In this document: piece after piece, positions 1-5,255 of the stretch | Layout: each line of letters begins with the position of its first letter | Position numbering within the stretch: position 1 is the stretch's first letter | Origin: Alphaproteobacteria bacterium | GTDB lineage: Bacteria > Pseudomonadota > Alphaproteobacteria > Thalassobaculales > Thalassobaculaceae | NCBI GenBank assembly: GCA_028822575.1 | Contig: JAPKDN010000261.1 | Span: 1 to 5,255 of the forward strand | Reading direction: 5' to 3' | Length of the DNA stretch: 5,255 bases | Notes under the pieces: model-generated | Seen by the model: only the letters and a program-made list of their open reading frames with translations | The model's database searches: none | What the model was told of the DNA's origin: nothing | Translations under genes and position numbers: made by a program

Positions 1-24
1 GCGATAACTAGGCCTAAACTTTGT

Positions 25-28
25 GGAG
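25..28 (+). promoter_or_regulatory. Shine-Dalgarno that decides the eipB start
   Basis: GGAG lies 7 bases before the in-frame TTG at 36. Neither the TTG at 21 nor the ATG at 63 has a comparable purine-rich site at proper distance. This favours a TTG start for eipB. Confidence 0.5.
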
Positions 29-35
29 ATGTCCA

Positions 36-848
36 TTGTACGACCGACGCTTTCCAAGATTCATGATCCTAAGCGCGTTGTGTGCGGTATCGCCTTTGCT
101 CTCGGCCGAGGCTGGACAGGCGCGCAATGACTTCGCTCCGCATCGGGCGCTGTATTCCATGTCGCTCGGCGAGACGAAATCGGATTCCGGTATCACCGAC
201 GTAGAAGGACGGATGGCTTTTGAGTGGGGGGAGGATTGTGAGGGTTGGGTCGTCGAACAGCGCTATGCGATTCGATATTTTGGCGCGTTGAGCACGGTTC
301 GGGAGGTTGATACGGGTTTCACAACTTGGGAAAGTAAGGACGGCAAGCGATATCGGTTTTTCGTGAGCAACAAGCCTGGATCTAGGGCTCTGGACAAGAT
401 CGATGGGTTCGCCTCACACCCTGGCGCCAATGGAACAGGAATGGCGCGGTTTATGGTCCCGGAAGAGACCGATTTCGTACTCTCCGAGGCGACTTTGTTT
501 CCGTCCGCCCATACTTTCGCGATGATCGAGGCGGCGCTGGCCGGCGGAAAATTCTTCGCGGCCCCGATGTTTGATGGCAGTGAGGTGGAGGGGCCAACCT
601 TGGTCAGCGCGGTTATGGGGGGCGAGCGAACAGATGTGGAAGCCACCAATCCGTTGCTAAAGGGACGGCATTGGCCTGTTCGGATGGCGTTCTTCGCGGC
701 TGATAGCAACGGTAGTGAGCCGACTTACGAGATGTCGGCGACCATGCACGCGAACGGCGTGGCTAGCGCGCTGGTCCTCGATTACGATGACTTTACGGTG
801 AAGGTTGAACTCAAATCACTAGAGGCGCTCCCGAAGCCCGCTTGCTGA
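36..848 (+). CDS. eipB: EipB/DUF1849 family periplasmic envelope-integrity protein
   Basis: Secreted protein of about 270 residues resembling the DUF1849 family, typified by Brucella EipB, a periplasmic beta-spiral protein needed for cell envelope integrity. Visible support: an N-terminal signal peptide (basic DRRFPR stretch, hydrophobic core, likely cleavage after A-E-A at residue 26 or after A29), then the family-type segments FAPHRALYSMSL and DCEGWVVEQRY. The mature part has exactly two cysteines, C68 and the very last residue C270, matching the conserved disulfide known in EipB. Start choice: TTG at 36 is preceded by GGAG at 25-28 with a 7-base gap and keeps the positive n-region. An in-frame TTG at 21 (275 aa) and ATG at 63 (261 aa, no basic n-region) are alternatives; in-frame stops at 9 and 15 close the frame upstream. 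It is the only gene on its side of the convergent junction with dinB; its own promoter lies outside the window. Family call is strong, start is moderate. Confidence 0.88.
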   Translation: MYDRRFPRFMILSALCAVSPLLSAEAGQARNDFAPHRALYSMSLGETKSDSGITDVEGRMAFEWGEDCEGWVVEQRYAIRYFGALSTVREVDTGFTTWESKDGKRYRFFVSNKPGSRALDKIDGFASHPGANGTGMARFMVPEETDFVLSEATLFPSAHTFAMIEAALAGGKFFAAPMFDGSEVEGPTLVSAVMGGERTDVEATNPLLKGRHWPVRMAFFAADSNGSEPTYEMSATMHANGVASALVLDYDDFTVKVELKSLEALPKPAC

Positions 849-928
849 AGTGGATTACCGCGGCCAGCGAAAGGTTGGGCACAGGATCAAAACTGGGCAA
901 TCTTGGTGTTCCTATGATTTCGGATAGA
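849..928. other. Convergent intergenic gap between eipB and dinB
   Basis: Eighty bases separate the two convergent stop codons. I see only a weak 5-bp stem (CCAGC...GTTGG around 867-881, one G-T pair) with no following T run, so no intrinsic terminator can be called in either direction. No other feature is apparent. Confidence 0.5.
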
Positions 929-2293
929 TTAATCGCCCGTCTCTTCGTCCGTTTCAAGGTGATTGGCGGGGCTTTGCGGGCGGATTTTTCGACCAAAACT
1001 ATGCCCTTTCTCAATCGCGTCTCGACCTAATTTCTCGCGCACCTTGTCCATTGCTAGCTCCGCCTTTTTACGGCGCTCGGCATCCGGGTCCGCGAGATCT
1101 GGTGGATCGGCGTGCTGATCGTCGTTTAACTCGGACATCCCGACCCCAAGCAGGCGAAATCGGCGGCCATCGAGTTCGCGTTGGAGGAGGGGAAGCGTGG
1201 TTCGGTAAATCGTATCTGCGAGCTGCGTGGGCGCTCCAAGGCTGATGCGGCGGGTAAGGGATTTAAAATCGGCGGTCTTCAATTTCACGGTCACGACCCG
1301 CCCCGAGATATGCTTGCGCTTCAGGTTCGTGGAAAGAGACTCGCTCAACTTCCAGAGCACAGGGCGCAACTGCTCGACGGTGGTCAGGTCATTGTTGAAG
1401 GTCGTTTCGTTTGATACGCTTTTGGCGACCGAGGTTGGCTCGACGCGTCGATCGTCGACACCGCGCGAGAAGCGGGCCATCCTGCCACCGATCGACCCGT
1501 AACGACGGATAAGATCCCGCTCGTCCATTCCCTGGAGATCGCCAACGGTTCGAAGGCCGTCGTTTAACAATTTCCGGTGCAGGCTTTTACCGACGCCCCA
1601 AATCACGGTCGCCGATAGCGGCGCCATGAACGTCATGGCTTCCGCCCGCCCGATCACGCTGAAGCCGCGTGGCTTGTCGAGGTCCGAGGAAACTTTTGCG
1701 AGAAACTTATTATAACTCAGGCCGATGGAGGCGGTGATGCCGATCTCGGACTGAATACGCAGGATGAGGCGGGCCAGCGTCTCGGCCGGTGGGGATTTAT
1801 GCAGCCGTTGAGTGCCGGTGAGGTCGAGAAACGCCTCGTCGATCGACAGTGGTTCCACCAATGGGGTCGCCTCGCGCATGAGCGCACGGATTTCGAGACC
1901 TACAGTGGAATATTTTTTCATATTGGGCCGGATCACCACCGCGTCCGGACAAGCCGCCAGAGCCTTGAACATCGGCATGGCCGAGCGGATACCATGGATC
2001 CGTGCAATATAACAAGCCGCTGATACGACACCGCGTCGCCCGCCGCCAACGATTACCGGCTTGTCCGCAATACTGGGGTCGTCGCGTTTCTCGACGCTGG
2101 CGTAAAACGCATCACAATCAATATGCGCGATCGACAGAGTCCGCAGTTCTGCGTGGTGTATCAACCGGGGAGACCCGCATCTTGGGCAGGCATCGGGCAT
2201 ACCGTTGTATAGCCAAGTCAGACAATCCCGGCACAGCGGTTGCGGCTGGGTGGTGCTGGCGAGTGGCATTGTGGTGGGGTTCTCTAGCGACAT
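929..2293 (-). CDS. dinB: DNA polymerase IV (Y-family translesion polymerase)
   Basis: Error-prone DNA polymerase that extends past damaged or misaligned template in the cytoplasm. The 454-residue protein carries the Y-family core: [16 protein letters not shown] with metal-binding D59 and aromatic steric gate Y64, [19 protein letters not shown] in the fingers region, and [12 protein letters not shown] with catalytic D152 and E153. The thumb helix-hairpin-helix follows (about 230-285, [12 protein letters not shown]), then the little-finger domain (about 290-388). Ahead of the core is an extension of about 50 residues with C21-x2-C24 and C36-x2-C39, a probable small zinc ribbon; I recall this extension from other alphaproteobacterial Pol IV. 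The charged C-terminal tail (about 395-454) shows no obvious E. coli-type terminal clamp-binding motif. The ATG overlaps the mak stop as TGATG and has no clear Shine-Dalgarno, so translation probably depends on coupling. An internal ATG at residue 9 would still keep all domains. No LexA box is seen upstream. Confidence 0.95.
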   Translation of the reverse strand: MSLENPTTMPLASTTQPQPLCRDCLTWLYNGMPDACPRCGSPRLIHHAELRTLSIAHIDCDAFYASVEKRDDPSIADKPVIVGGGRRGVVSAACYIARIHGIRSAMPMFKALAACPDAVVIRPNMKKYSTVGLEIRALMREATPLVEPLSIDEAFLDLTGTQRLHKSPPAETLARLILRIQSEIGITASIGLSYNKFLAKVSSDLDKPRGFSVIGRAEAMTFMAPLSATVIWGVGKSLHRKLLNDGLRTVGDLQGMDERDLIRRYGSIGGRMARFSRGVDDRRVEPTSVAKSVSNETTFNNDLTTVEQLRPVLWKLSESLSTNLKRKHISGRVVTVKLKTADFKSLTRRISLGAPTQLADTIYRTTLPLLQRELDGRRFRLLGVGMSELNDDQHADPPDLADPDAERRKKAELAMDKVREKLGRDAIEKGHSFGRKIRPQSPANHLETDEETGD

Positions 2294-2295
2294 CA
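2291..2295 (-). promoter_or_regulatory. TGATG stop-start overlap coupling mak to dinB
   Basis: On the minus strand the mak TGA stop shares its last base with the dinB ATG. The bases just before (CACTAACTCC) contain no purine-rich Shine-Dalgarno, so dinB initiation most likely relies on ribosomes terminating on mak. Confidence 0.75.
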
Positions 2296-3225
2296 GGAGT
2301 TAGTGCCACTTGGCGCATGGCCATGCCAAAGCCAGGCGGCGCCTCGTACACCGCTGGAATCGCCGTATACGGGCGCCAGGAGCTTGGTCGCCACGGCATC
2401 AGAGAATACATAGGGACCCCAAAGAGACGGAACGGTTTGGTACCATCGCGCAATTTTTGAAACCCCGCCACCCAGCACGATCACAGTGGGGTCCAGGATA
2501 TTTATGACATGGGACAAAGCGCGAGCCAGGCGATCCTCATAGCAGGCAACCGTTTTCTCGGCGGCTGCGTCGCCGGCTTCCGCGCGCGACGCGATTTCCT
2601 GGGCGGACGAGGTTTGGCCGAACCGTCGGAGATGACTTTTTTCAAACGCCGGCCCCGACAGAAAGGTTTCAATACAACCCAACCGTCCACAATAGCAAGC
2701 GTCGCCGGGTCGTTCCTCGTCACGTGGCCAGGGCAAAGGATTGTGGCCCCACTCTCCAGCGATGGCATTGGCGCCCATCAGGGGTTTACCACCAACCGCG
2801 ATGCCCGCGCCGACGCCGGTGCCCAGAATAACCCCAAAAACCACATCCGCGCCGCGTCCCGCTCCATCAACGGCTTCGGATACGGCAAAGCAGTTAGCGT
2901 CGTTATCGATGCGGACGGGGCGCCCCAGCGCGGTTCCGAGATCCGACCTGAGCGGTTTGCCGATCAGCCAAGTGGAATTGGCGTTCTTGACCATTCCAGT
3001 GACCTTGGAAAGCGCGCCCGGAATGCCAACTCCGACGCTACAGACACGCCCCGCGATCTGATCGGCTTCGCGCACCATATTCTGTATGGCCAAAACCGTT
3101 TGCTCGTAGATACCTTGCGGCGCCGAAACGCGACGTCGATGTACCTCACGCCCTCCGGGGGCTAGAAGGATGCATTCAATCTTGGTCCCGCCGAGATCAA
3201 TACCGATCCTGAAGTGGCCCGGCAT
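2293..3225 (-). CDS. mak: ROK-family fructokinase (Mak-like)
   Basis: ATP-dependent sugar kinase, probably phosphorylating fructose to fructose-6-phosphate in the cytoplasm. About 310 residues, close to the roughly 300 of E. coli Mak, with which it shares long recognisable segments: VKNANSTWL, the [15 protein letters not shown] stretch, [11 protein letters not shown] and [13 protein letters not shown]. Numbered from the upstream TTG at 3240, it has phosphate-binding DLGGTK (15-20), catalytic D114 in IDNDAN, GTGVG (140-144), E163-W-G-H166, and the ROK zinc motif C182-Y-C184-G-R-L-G-C189 with H166 as the fourth ligand, then IVLGGGVS near 254-261. All key residues are present. The start is placed at ATG 3225 because the TTG at 3240 lacks a ribosome site and adds only five residues outside the family domain; GCGAG upstream of ATG is a weak site. 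It is the first gene of an operon with dinB, overlapping by one base. Substrate could be another hexose such as mannose, since ROK kinases are often promiscuous. Confidence 0.92.
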   Translation of the reverse strand: MPGHFRIGIDLGGTKIECILLAPGGREVHRRRVSAPQGIYEQTVLAIQNMVREADQIAGRVCSVGVGIPGALSKVTGMVKNANSTWLIGKPLRSDLGTALGRPVRIDNDANCFAVSEAVDGAGRGADVVFGVILGTGVGAGIAVGGKPLMGANAIAGEWGHNPLPWPRDEERPGDACYCGRLGCIETFLSGPAFEKSHLRRFGQTSSAQEIASRAEAGDAAAEKTVACYEDRLARALSHVINILDPTVIVLGGGVSKIARWYQTVPSLWGPYVFSDAVATKLLAPVYGDSSGVRGAAWLWHGHAPSGTNS

Positions 3226-3263
3226 TTTATTTGCTCGCAATAGTGAAACACGTAAGAGCTAAG

Positions 3264-3292
3264 TTGGATGGTTTCTTTCGCCATGCTAGATT
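3264..3292 (+). promoter_or_regulatory. Candidate divK-pleD promoter
   Basis: TTGGAT (3264-3269) and TAGATT (3287-3292) are spaced by 17 bases and show 3 of 6 and 4 of 6 matches to the sigma-70 hexamers. If used, the transcript would carry a leader of about 95 bases containing the inverted repeats at 3320-3355. This is a weak match and other positions in this AT-rich stretch are possible. Confidence 0.2.
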
Positions 3293-3305
3293 AAATAGTA
3301 GCTAA
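3291..3305. promoter_or_regulatory. Imperfect CtrA-type box (TTAA-N7-CTAA)
   Basis: TTAA at 3291-3294 is followed after seven bases by CTAA at 3302-3305, one mismatch from the TTAA-N7-TTAA core bound by the alphaproteobacterial cell-cycle regulator CtrA. It lies in the divergent region ahead of divK, a gene linked to the CtrA circuit in Caulobacter, and overlaps the candidate mak -10 element. Such short sites occur by chance in AT-rich sequence, so confidence is low. Confidence 0.3.
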
Positions 3306-3323
3306 AAATGTAACATTGGTCGA
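3295..3323 (-). promoter_or_regulatory. Candidate mak-dinB promoter
   Basis: On the minus strand, TCGACC (3323-3318; 4 of 6 matches to TTGACA) and TACTAT (3300-3295; 4 of 6 matches to TATAAT) are separated by exactly 17 bases. Transcription would begin near 3288, about 60 bases before the mak ATG. Both hexamers are imperfect, so this is a hypothesis. Confidence 0.3.
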
Positions 3324-3355
3324 GCATGGCTAGCCCATGAAATTCTTGGGCTCGA
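3320..3355 (+). repeat. Nested and overlapping inverted repeats in the divK leader
   Basis: Besides the 21-base dyad, TCGAGC (3320-3325) pairs with GCTCGA (3350-3355), and CATGG (3325-3329) pairs with CCATG (3335-3339) across the 5-base loop CTAGC. The CATGG hairpin and the dyad stem share bases 3332-3339 and cannot form together. No T run follows, so this is not a simple terminator. Confidence 0.4.
3332..3352. repeat. Near-perfect 21-base dyad upstream of divK
   Basis: Arms AGCCCA (3332-3337) and TGGGCT (3347-3352) are perfect inverse complements; after one T-T mismatch the inner GAA (3339-3341) and TTC (3343-3345) also pair around a central A at 3342, giving 9 of 10 paired positions. It is too tightly closed to form a complete RNA hairpin, which makes a dimeric protein operator more natural, although the outer 6-bp stem with a 9-base loop could fold. 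It lies 43 bases before the preferred divK start. Confidence 0.6.
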
Positions 3356-3384
3356 TTAAGCGACTATAGGTAGATTTAGATCGT

Positions 3385-3390
3385 GGAGGA
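3385..3390 (+). promoter_or_regulatory. Strong Shine-Dalgarno that decides the divK start
   Basis: GGAGGA is followed, after five bases counted from GGAGG, by TTG at 3395. The GTG at 3383 overlaps this site and has no good ribosome site of its own, so TTG 3395 is the more likely initiation codon. Confidence 0.6.
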
Positions 3391-3394
3391 TGTT

Positions 3395-3778
3395 TTGCCG
3401 GCGGATGCAAGCAAAGCGAAGACAATACTGATTGTTGAGGACAATGAGCTCAATATGCAGCTTTTCAATGATCTGTTGGAAGCGCACGATTACAAAATTC
3501 TGCAAACCCGTGATGGAATGGAAGCTCTCAGGATCGTGCGTGAACACAAACCCGATCTAATTCTTATGGATATCCAACTTCCGGAAGTCTCAGGACTGGA
3601 AGTGACCAAGTGGATCAAGGAAGACACGAAACTAAAATCCATCCCGGTGATCGCCGTTACCGCCTTCGCGATGAAGGGGGACGTGGAGGAGATCCTAGAG
3701 GGAGGCTGCGAAGCTTATATCGCGAAGCCTATCTCGGTTAGTCACTTTCTGGAAACCGTCCAAAAATTTCTGAGCTAG
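3395..3778 (+). CDS. divK: Single-domain response regulator DivK
   Basis: Receiver-only response regulator that, in alphaproteobacteria, is phosphorylated and dephosphorylated by PleC/DivJ-type kinases and controls CtrA activity during the cell cycle. About 127 residues consist of one REC domain and no output domain. Visible residues, numbered from TTG 3395: acidic pair E15-D16 in [21 protein letters not shown], phosphoacceptor D59 in [13 protein letters not shown], switch T89 in VIAVTAF and conserved K111 in YIAKP. The [15 protein letters not shown] and QTRDGMEAL segments are typical of DivK orthologues. TTG 3395 is preferred because of GGAGGA just upstream; GTG at 3383 gives 131 residues. 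It ends only six bases before the pleD ATG, the classic divK-pleD arrangement, so the two are surely co-transcribed. Regulation by CtrA is possible through the imperfect box upstream. Confidence 0.93.
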   Translation: MPADASKAKTILIVEDNELNMQLFNDLLEAHDYKILQTRDGMEALRIVREHKPDLILMDIQLPEVSGLEVTKWIKEDTKLKSIPVIAVTAFAMKGDVEEILEGGCEAYIAKPISVSHFLETVQKFLS

Positions 3779-3784
3779 GCTCTT

Positions 3785-5158
3785 ATGCCGGCTCGTGTTC
3801 TCGTCGTCGACGATGTTCTACTCAATGTCAAACTGCTCGAGGCTAAACTTTCCAAAGAGTATTTTGATGTGCTGTCGGCTTATGACGGCCCCGAAGCACT
3901 AAGGGTTATAGAAGAAAATCGGCCGGATCTTATTCTACTGGATGTAATGATGCCAGGAATGGATGGCTTCGAGGTTTGCCGGCGCATTCGAGGGAACCCG
4001 GCGACCATGCATCTTCCGGTCGTCATGGTCACGGCACTCACCGATCCAAGCGACCGTGTGAAGGGCCTAGAGGCGGGCGCCGATGATTTTCTGACCAAGC
4101 CTGTTGACGATGTCGCGCTTTTCGCGCGGGTTCGGTCGCTGCTGCGACTCAAGATGATGATGGATGAATGGCTTCTGCGCGAGCAAACCTCGCAGCAATT
4201 GGCGGTGATGGATGCGCCCAATACCTTAAACGCGATTGAATTTCGTGGCGCCAGTATCCTTTTGGTCGAAGACAAGGTCATCGACAGCACGAACTTTCGC
4301 GAAGCTCTTCGGGCGGACGCGCACACGATCGAAGATGTTGCCACGGTGGAGGAGGGTCTGGAGGCGGCGGGGCGGGGTAATCACGACCTCATCGTTTGCA
4401 GCTTGAATCTTAGCGGCGGTGTCGACGTTCTTCGGATGGTTTCGCAATTGCGTTCGCTGGAGAAAACCAGGCAAATTACCATTCTCATGATAGGTGAGAG
4501 CACTCAAGTCGACAGATTGGCGAAAGCCCTCGATCTCGGGATCAACGATTACGTCACAAAACCCTTCGACCGCAATGAGTTGATCGCGCGGGTGCGGACG
4601 CAAATTCGTCGCAGGCGTTTCCAGGCATTGCTTCGCCAGAGTTACGAAGCGTCGGTTTCCCTGGCTCTGACGGATAGTTTGACTGGTCTCTATAACCGCA
4701 GGTATTTGCTCAGCTATTTGCAAGGGTTGATGGAAGGCGAAGAGAATCGCTGCAAACCACTTTGCATCCTTCTGATCGATGTCGATCATTTCAAGCTGGT
4801 TAATGACACCCATGGTCATGCCATGGGTGACAAGGTGCTGCGATCCCTAGCTGACAACATGACTAGCAATCTGCGAAATATGGATATGGTCGCGCGGATT
4901 GGGGGCGAGGAATTCGTGGTCGTGATGCCGGATACGAACATTGCCGTAGCCGGGCGGGTGGCAAGCCGGTTATTGGGCAAAGTGGCCGCCGAACCAGTAG
5001 CTATCTCGGATGGGTTGTCTATTCCGGTGACAGTCAGCATCGGTATCGCCATGCTTGTGGAAGATGTCCATACGGTCGAGACGTTCCTCGCCCTAGCGGA
5101 CGGGGCACTTTACAAGGCGAAACGACAAGGTCGCAATCAAGTGGTGCTTGGCGAGTAG
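3785..5158 (+). CDS. pleD: Response regulator diguanylate cyclase PleD
   Basis: Makes cyclic di-GMP from two GTP when phosphorylated and drives polar and motile-to-sessile development in Caulobacter-type bacteria. The 457 residues match the family length (Caulobacter PleD about 454). Domain order: REC1 (about 3-122) with D9-D10, phosphoacceptor D53 in LILLDVMMPGMDGFE, T83 and K105; REC2 (about 156-275), in which the phosphoacceptor position holds S206 (DLIVCSLNLSG) while K259 is kept, so it is a pseudo-receiver used for dimer packing; GGDEF (about 293-457) opening with LTDSLTGLYNRRYL, metal-binding D332 in IDVDHFK and signature GGEEF at 373-377. An intact inhibitory site R364-x-x-D367 sits five residues before the signature, so product feedback is expected. 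ATG 3785 has a weak TAGG ribosome site overlapping the divK stop; coupling with divK is likely. All catalytic residues are present. Confidence 0.96.
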   Translation: MPARVLVVDDVLLNVKLLEAKLSKEYFDVLSAYDGPEALRVIEENRPDLILLDVMMPGMDGFEVCRRIRGNPATMHLPVVMVTALTDPSDRVKGLEAGADDFLTKPVDDVALFARVRSLLRLKMMMDEWLLREQTSQQLAVMDAPNTLNAIEFRGASILLVEDKVIDSTNFREALRADAHTIEDVATVEEGLEAAGRGNHDLIVCSLNLSGGVDVLRMVSQLRSLEKTRQITILMIGESTQVDRLAKALDLGINDYVTKPFDRNELIARVRTQIRRRRFQALLRQSYEASVSLALTDSLTGLYNRRYLLSYLQGLMEGEENRCKPLCILLIDVDHFKLVNDTHGHAMGDKVLRSLADNMTSNLRNMDMVARIGGEEFVVVMPDTNIAVAGRVASRLLGKVAAEPVAISDGLSIPVTVSIGIAMLVEDVHTVETFLALADGALYKAKRQGRNQVVLGE

Positions 5159-5255
5159 GTCACGGCGTAAGTTCGCGACGAGCGTGGCATTCTATTTAAG
5201 TTTCTGAGGTATTGTGCATTCTCGAGCGGCTCGACCGCCGCAAACCGACCTTGGG
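5159..5255. other. Region downstream of pleD, running off the window edge
   Basis: Ninety-seven bases with no complete gene. Short complementary arms exist (TCGAG...CTCGA near 5222-5234, GCGG...CCGC overlapping it) but no T run, so no terminator is called. On the plus strand GAGG (5206-5209) precedes a GTG at 5214 and an out-of-frame TTG at 5212, both open to the window end; either could begin a new gene. Minus-strand frames entering from the right are also open for short distances and end near 5198 or inside the pleD 3' end. The sequence does not resemble the start of rpmG, which follows pleD in some relatives. Confidence 0.35.

Noticed and set aside
36..122. Twin-arginine or lipoprotein signal in the EipB leader
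   Set aside because: RRFPRF does not fit the RRxFLK pattern, and the residues before C16 (S-A-L) do not form a lipobox; an ordinary Sec signal peptide fits.
263..709. 148-codon minus-strand open frame inside eipB
   Set aside because: Antisense shadow of the DUF1849 protein; no domain resemblance.
860..885. Terminator between eipB and dinB
   Set aside because: Only a 5-bp stem with a wobble pair and no T run on either strand.
2002..2460. 152-codon plus-strand open frame across the mak-dinB junction
   Set aside because: Antisense to two well supported genes, with Arg/Trp-rich content typical of a shadow frame.
2509..3165. 218-codon plus-strand open frame opposite mak
   Set aside because: It is fully antisense to a kinase with every family motif intact; its translation is low-complexity and Arg/Pro-rich with no recognisable domain.
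4226..4819. 197-codon minus-strand open frame inside pleD
   Set aside because: Lies within the REC2-GGDEF coding region, whose plus-strand motifs are complete; no independent support.
5222..5245. Terminator after pleD
   Set aside because: Short competing GC-rich stems without a following T tract.

Overview
The window looks like an ordinary chromosomal segment of an alphaproteobacterium, most likely a Rhodospirillales-type organism. The evidence is a divK-pleD cell-cycle signalling operon, an EipB/DUF1849 envelope protein (a family essentially restricted to alphaproteobacteria) and a Pol IV with the alphaproteobacterial Cys-rich N-terminus. Placement below class level is inference from gene family resemblance only.

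Layout: positions 36-848 (+) encode a secreted EipB/DUF1849 protein. It converges on a two-gene minus-strand operon: mak, a ROK-family fructokinase (3225-2293), followed with a one-base TGATG overlap by dinB, DNA polymerase IV (2293-929). A divergent intergenic region of about 170 bases separates mak from divK (+, about 3395-3778) and pleD (+, 3785-5158). That region carries candidate promoters facing both ways, an imperfect CtrA-type box and a striking near-perfect 21-base dyad. The last 97 bases (5159-5255) follow pleD and hold no gene that can be firmly called, only a possible start of one running off the edge.

How the genes work together: DivK (single-domain response regulator) and PleD (REC-pseudoREC-GGDEF diguanylate cyclase) act in the phosphorelay and c-di-GMP control of the cell cycle and polar development. 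EipB supports envelope integrity in the periplasm. Mak and DinB are translationally linked although sugar phosphorylation and translesion synthesis have no obvious functional connection. No alphaproteobacterial LexA box (GTTC-N7-GTTC) was seen upstream of the mak-dinB operon.

I see no CRISPR array, mobile element, tRNA, rRNA or clear novel multi-gene system. The points most worth a second look are the dyad and overlapping hairpins ahead of divK, the mak-dinB coupling, and the use of non-ATG starts supported by Shine-Dalgarno sequences.
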